Shown piece by piece: positions 7,163 through 8,906 of a stretch of 8,906 bases of DNA (positions are counted from its first letter, which is position 1; the number at the start of each line of letters is the position of its first letter). The notes below the pieces were generated by a model. It was not told the DNA's origin and searched no databases. It worked only from the letters and a program-made list of their open reading frames with translations. Origin of the DNA: Acidobacteriota bacterium (lineage in GTDB: Bacteria > Acidobacteriota > Terriglobia > Terriglobales > Acidobacteriaceae); the NCBI GenBank assembly GCA_021810815.1, contig JAJZHR010000068.1:1-8906 (forward strand), written 5' to 3'. The translations under genes and the position numbers were made by a program.

Positions 7163-7324
7163 GCATGATCCTCATTCGAAACCGGGGGCCAGGCCTGCGG
7201 GGACTGGGTGGTGGGTGTTCGGAGGGAATTCTCTTCGCTGGCACGATCCGCTAAGCGTAGTTTACTTGATGCACCGCAAGGAGAAGCAGCAGTTCGACTG
7301 CTTGCGCCAGATAAAATCTGTTGA
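7163..7324. promoter_or_regulatory. Divergent intergenic region with tandem palindromes in the udg promoter
   Basis: This 162-base gap lies between the divergent epimerase and glycosylase genes. Two perfect dyads are five bases apart: AGCAGT-TCG-ACTGCT (7288-7302) and CAGAT-AAA-ATCTG (7308-7320). The second contains TAAAAT (7312-7317), a -10-like box 7 nt before the glycosylase GTG; the first lies where the -35 would be. Both could be operators. A smaller palindrome, CGCT-A-AGCG, is at 7249-7257. No clear promoter for the epimerase was found. Confidence 0.4.
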
Positions 7325-8110
7325 GTGAATAAAGCGTCCCTACCAGCAATCAAAGCAACCAGCCGCGCGACGAAAAAGTCCACTGCCCAAAAGACCGCGC
7401 GACCCGTTCGACCAGCTCCCGCCGAACTCACCGTTCTGCAGGATCTGAGCCAACGCATCGTTGGATGCGTTCTTTGCCCTCGCCTGAGATCCTATGGCGA
7501 AATGTTGGCTGTGAATAAACGCGCGTCCTATCGCGACCAGGAGTACTGGTCCAAGCCGGTGCCCGGCTTTGGCGATGAGCGGGCCCGCGTGCTCATTCTT
7601 GGCCTTGCCCCGGGAGCGCACGGCGCCAATCGCACCGGCCGCCCTTTCACCGGCGACGGCTCCGGCGACTTCATGTACCCGGTGCTGCATGAGCTTGGGT
7701 TCGCGAGCCGCGACCGGGCCATTTCCCGCGAGGACGGCCTGCGCCTCAAAGACGCCTGGATATGCTCCGTGGTGCGCTGTGCGCCGCCAGGGGACAAGCC
7801 TGCGCCGCAGGAGATCCGCAACTGCGCGGCCCACCTCTCGGACGAGTTGAACGGCCTGCGGCGGCTGCGCGTGGTCGTATGCCTTGGCAAGATCGCTTTC
7901 GACGGGTATCTGGCCCATCTGGTCGCGGACGGAACCATCGCCCGCAGGTCGGCCTACAGCTTCGCCCACGGAGCGGAATACGGTCTCCCCAACGGCCTGC
8001 GCCTGCTGGCCAGCTACCACCCTTCCCTGCGCAACACCAATACAGGTCGGCTGAACAAGGCGATGTTTGCCCGCGTTTTTGTGCGCGCAAGGGAAATTGC
8101 GGGTTTGTGA
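7325..8110 (+). CDS. Uracil-DNA glycosylase, family 5 (UDGb-type, 4Fe-4S)
   Basis: Base-excision repair enzyme that removes uracil (and in family 5 often hypoxanthine and related lesions) from DNA. It has 261 residues. The four iron-sulfur ligands are visible: Cys48 and Cys51 in CVLCPRL, Cys152 and Cys167. Motif A is GLAPGAHGANRTGRPFTG (from 93), lacking the polar Asp/Asn general base of families 1 and 4, which is the family-5 hallmark. Motif B is HPSLRNTNTGRLN, with HPS at 232-234. Residues 1-33 are a Lys/Ala/Pro-rich basic tail that may contact DNA. The GTG at 7325 is effectively forced: an in-frame TGA immediately precedes it, and no other ATG, GTG or TTG occurs before Cys48. No Shine-Dalgarno is present and a TAAAAT box lies 7 nt upstream, so the mRNA may be leaderless. 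A family-4 enzyme is the alternative, less likely. Confidence 0.93.
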   Translation: MNKASLPAIKATSRATKKSTAQKTARPVRPAPAELTVLQDLSQRIVGCVLCPRLRSYGEMLAVNKRASYRDQEYWSKPVPGFGDERARVLILGLAPGAHGANRTGRPFTGDGSGDFMYPVLHELGFASRDRAISREDGLRLKDAWICSVVRCAPPGDKPAPQEIRNCAAHLSDELNGLRRLRVVVCLGKIAFDGYLAHLVADGTIARRSAYSFAHGAEYGLPNGLRLLASYHPSLRNTNTGRLNKAMFARVFVRAREIAGL

Positions 8111-8220
8111 GCTGCTGCTCGGTTGCGGTATCGTCGTGAGCCCGTTCCCTGCGCTCAAGCCAGGCTCCGCGCATGAACCTGCGGTTGTTCCTTGCCCACC
8201 TCACCCGTCATGCGCCACCG
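8111..8220. other. Convergent intergenic spacer with long-range inverted repeat
   Basis: No gene is seen between the glycosylase stop and the mini-ORF stop. A perfect 8-bp inverted repeat, GCGCATGA (8169-8176) and TCATGCGC (8208-8215), brackets 31 bases that include a short AACC-TGC-GGTT hairpin. It could fold in transcripts from either side and act as a shared 3' structure, but no U-tract is evident. Confidence 0.3.
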
Positions 8221-8316
8221 TCAGAACCTGTTCTTCTCGATGAAGGGGTTGAGCGCAGCGAAGGCAGGGCTGACCACAAGCACCACAAACGCCATCGCAA
8301 TCAGGAAATCGTGCAT
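8221..8316 (-). CDS. Small hydrophobic single-helix protein (31 residues), hypothetical
   Basis: Not a recognised family. The ORF runs from ATG 8316 to TGA 8221. It reads Met-His-Asp, then a strongly hydrophobic run of about 18 residues (FLIAMAFVVLVVSPAFAAL), then a polar basic tail ending KNRF. This is the profile of a one-pass small membrane protein; the PAFAAL end could alternatively look like a signal-peptidase site, but little would remain after cleavage. AGGAAAGGGG lies upstream with GGGG 6 nt from the ATG, a plausible ribosome binding site. It stands alone, convergent with the glycosylase gene and divergent from the YtxH-like gene. Its function is unknown, and chance cannot be excluded at this length. 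Confidence 0.5.
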   Translation of the reverse strand: MHDFLIAMAFVVLVVSPAFAALNPFIEKNRF

Positions 8317-8559
8317 CAGTCGCCCCTTTCCTGAAGAGTATCCAAGCCGGAGGCGCGCTCGCCACACTTCTTCTCGCTCGCGACATTGGTTCGATATTGG
8401 CTTTCCAGGTTCGCTTCGGCATCACTCCGAGAGCGGCAGTGCCACTGGGTTGCGCCCGCGTCCGGGCTCTCCGGCCAGGCCAACCCTTCCAGCATCGCGG
8501 GAATCCCAACCAGTGTGACGAGCTTGATGTTCGTCTACAGAGGAAGAAGAGGTGTTTCA
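8317..8559. other. Intergenic region between divergent small genes
   Basis: These 243 bases separate the mini-ORF from the YtxH-like gene and should hold both promoters. I see no convincing -35/-10 pair. A short direct repeat, ATTGG-N6-ATTGG, lies near 8385-8400, and the middle is GC-rich with several short self-complementary stretches. Open frames crossing it have no protein-like character. Confidence 0.3.
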
Positions 8560-8856
8560 ATGTGCGCAGGCAAATACTGGATTGCTTTTGGTGTAGGTGT
8601 CACCGCGGGCGCGATCATCGCCCTGCTCTATGCTCCGCAGGCGGGCGAGGCCACGCGCGGACAGATCAAGAAAGCCGTCGATGACACTGGCCACTGCATT
8701 GAGGACGCCAGTACCTACATCAAGGATAGCGCCGAGAAGTTCACCAGCAAGGCTGAGGATGTCCTGCGCTCCACGCGCGGATCAGTGAATGACCTTGTCG
8801 ACAGTGTGGTGCAGCAAGCCAGCGGCGTGGTGCAAACAGCTTCAAAACTCGTCTAA
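8560..8856 (+). CDS. YtxH-domain small membrane protein
   Basis: A 98-residue protein of the YtxH / gas-vesicle-protein-like type: a short N-terminus, a Gly/Ala-rich transmembrane helix at about 7-23, the characteristic LLYAPQAGEATR motif (22-33) just after it, and then a long polar, probably amphipathic helix with repeated Ala/Ser/Val/Asp to the C-terminus. Family members are linked to general stress and envelope functions, but the molecular role is not established. The ATG at 8560 is preferred because GAGG lies 7 nt upstream. In-frame extension to 8527 adds 11 residues without a good ribosome binding site, and longer extensions look non-coding. It has two Cys (2 and 46). It appears to be a single-gene unit, followed by a hairpin at the window edge. 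Confidence 0.85.
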   Translation: MCAGKYWIAFGVGVTAGAIIALLYAPQAGEATRGQIKKAVDDTGHCIEDASTYIKDSAEKFTSKAEDVLRSTRGSVNDLVDSVVQQASGVVQTASKLV

Positions 8857-8886
8857 CTACAGAAGTCTCTGAATGCGGTGTATTGC

Positions 8887-8906
8887 AGGTCTCAAAAACA
8901 AGACCT
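8887..8906 (+). terminator. Hairpin at window end, possible terminator of the YtxH-like gene
   Basis: A perfect inverted repeat, AGGTCT (8887-8892) and AGACCT (8901-8906), with the 8-base loop CAAAAACA begins 30 bases after the stop codon. The window ends at the last stem base, so neither further stem nor a downstream U-tract can be seen. Confidence 0.4.

Noticed and set aside
7340..8158. 272-codon minus-strand open frame opposite the glycosylase
   Set aside because: The glycosylase on plus has all iron-sulfur Cys and catalytic motifs; the antisense frame is a composition effect.
8222..8233. AGAAC-CT-GTTCT palindrome as a LexA/DinR-like box
   Set aside because: The half-site spacing (2) does not fit the GAAC-N4-GTTC box, and it lies inside the end of the mini-ORF rather than in a promoter.
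8386..8559. Longer N-terminus for the YtxH-like gene
   Set aside because: The extra residues are Arg/Ser/Pro-rich without family similarity, and ATG 8560 has a well-placed GAGG.

Overview
The window reads as chromosomal housekeeping DNA from a GC-rich Gram-negative bacterium, most likely an acidobacterium of the Terriglobia/Acidobacteriaceae type. That placement rests on overall protein character (ClpX zinc domain, family-5 uracil-DNA glycosylase, exported aldose epimerase, trigger factor with a His-rich N-terminus) and not on a database search. No mobile element, CRISPR array, tRNA or rRNA was seen.

Layout. The left two thirds, all on the minus strand, is the classical protein quality-control cluster, transcribed right to left: tig (trigger factor, 4227-5681), clpP (3590-4180), clpX (2031-3320) and lon (from 1847 leftwards, cut by the window edge just as its protease domain begins). 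Trigger factor receives nascent chains at the ribosome, ClpX unfolds substrates and feeds them to ClpP, and Lon is a second ATP-dependent protease. tig and clpP are 46 bases apart and look co-transcribed. A convincing intrinsic terminator follows clpP, and a further hairpin follows clpX, so clpX and lon probably also have their own promoters. A good sigma70-type promoter lies in front of tig and a good -10 in front of lon.

Upstream of tig, also on minus, is a 440-residue aldose 1-epimerase with an N-terminal export signal (5840-7162). It is divergent from a family-5 uracil-DNA glycosylase on plus (7325-8110). The glycosylase start is forced to a GTG that lacks a Shine-Dalgarno and lies 7 nt after a TAAAAT box, which suggests a leaderless mRNA; two perfect palindromes sit in that promoter.

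The right end holds a 31-codon hydrophobic mini-ORF on minus (8221-8316) and a YtxH-type small membrane protein on plus (8560-8856), with a hairpin at the very edge.

I did not find a clearly new multi-gene system. The points most worth a second look are the His-rich extension on trigger factor, the apparently leaderless udg gene with tandem dyads, the mini-ORF, and the regulatory hairpins that divide the protease cluster.
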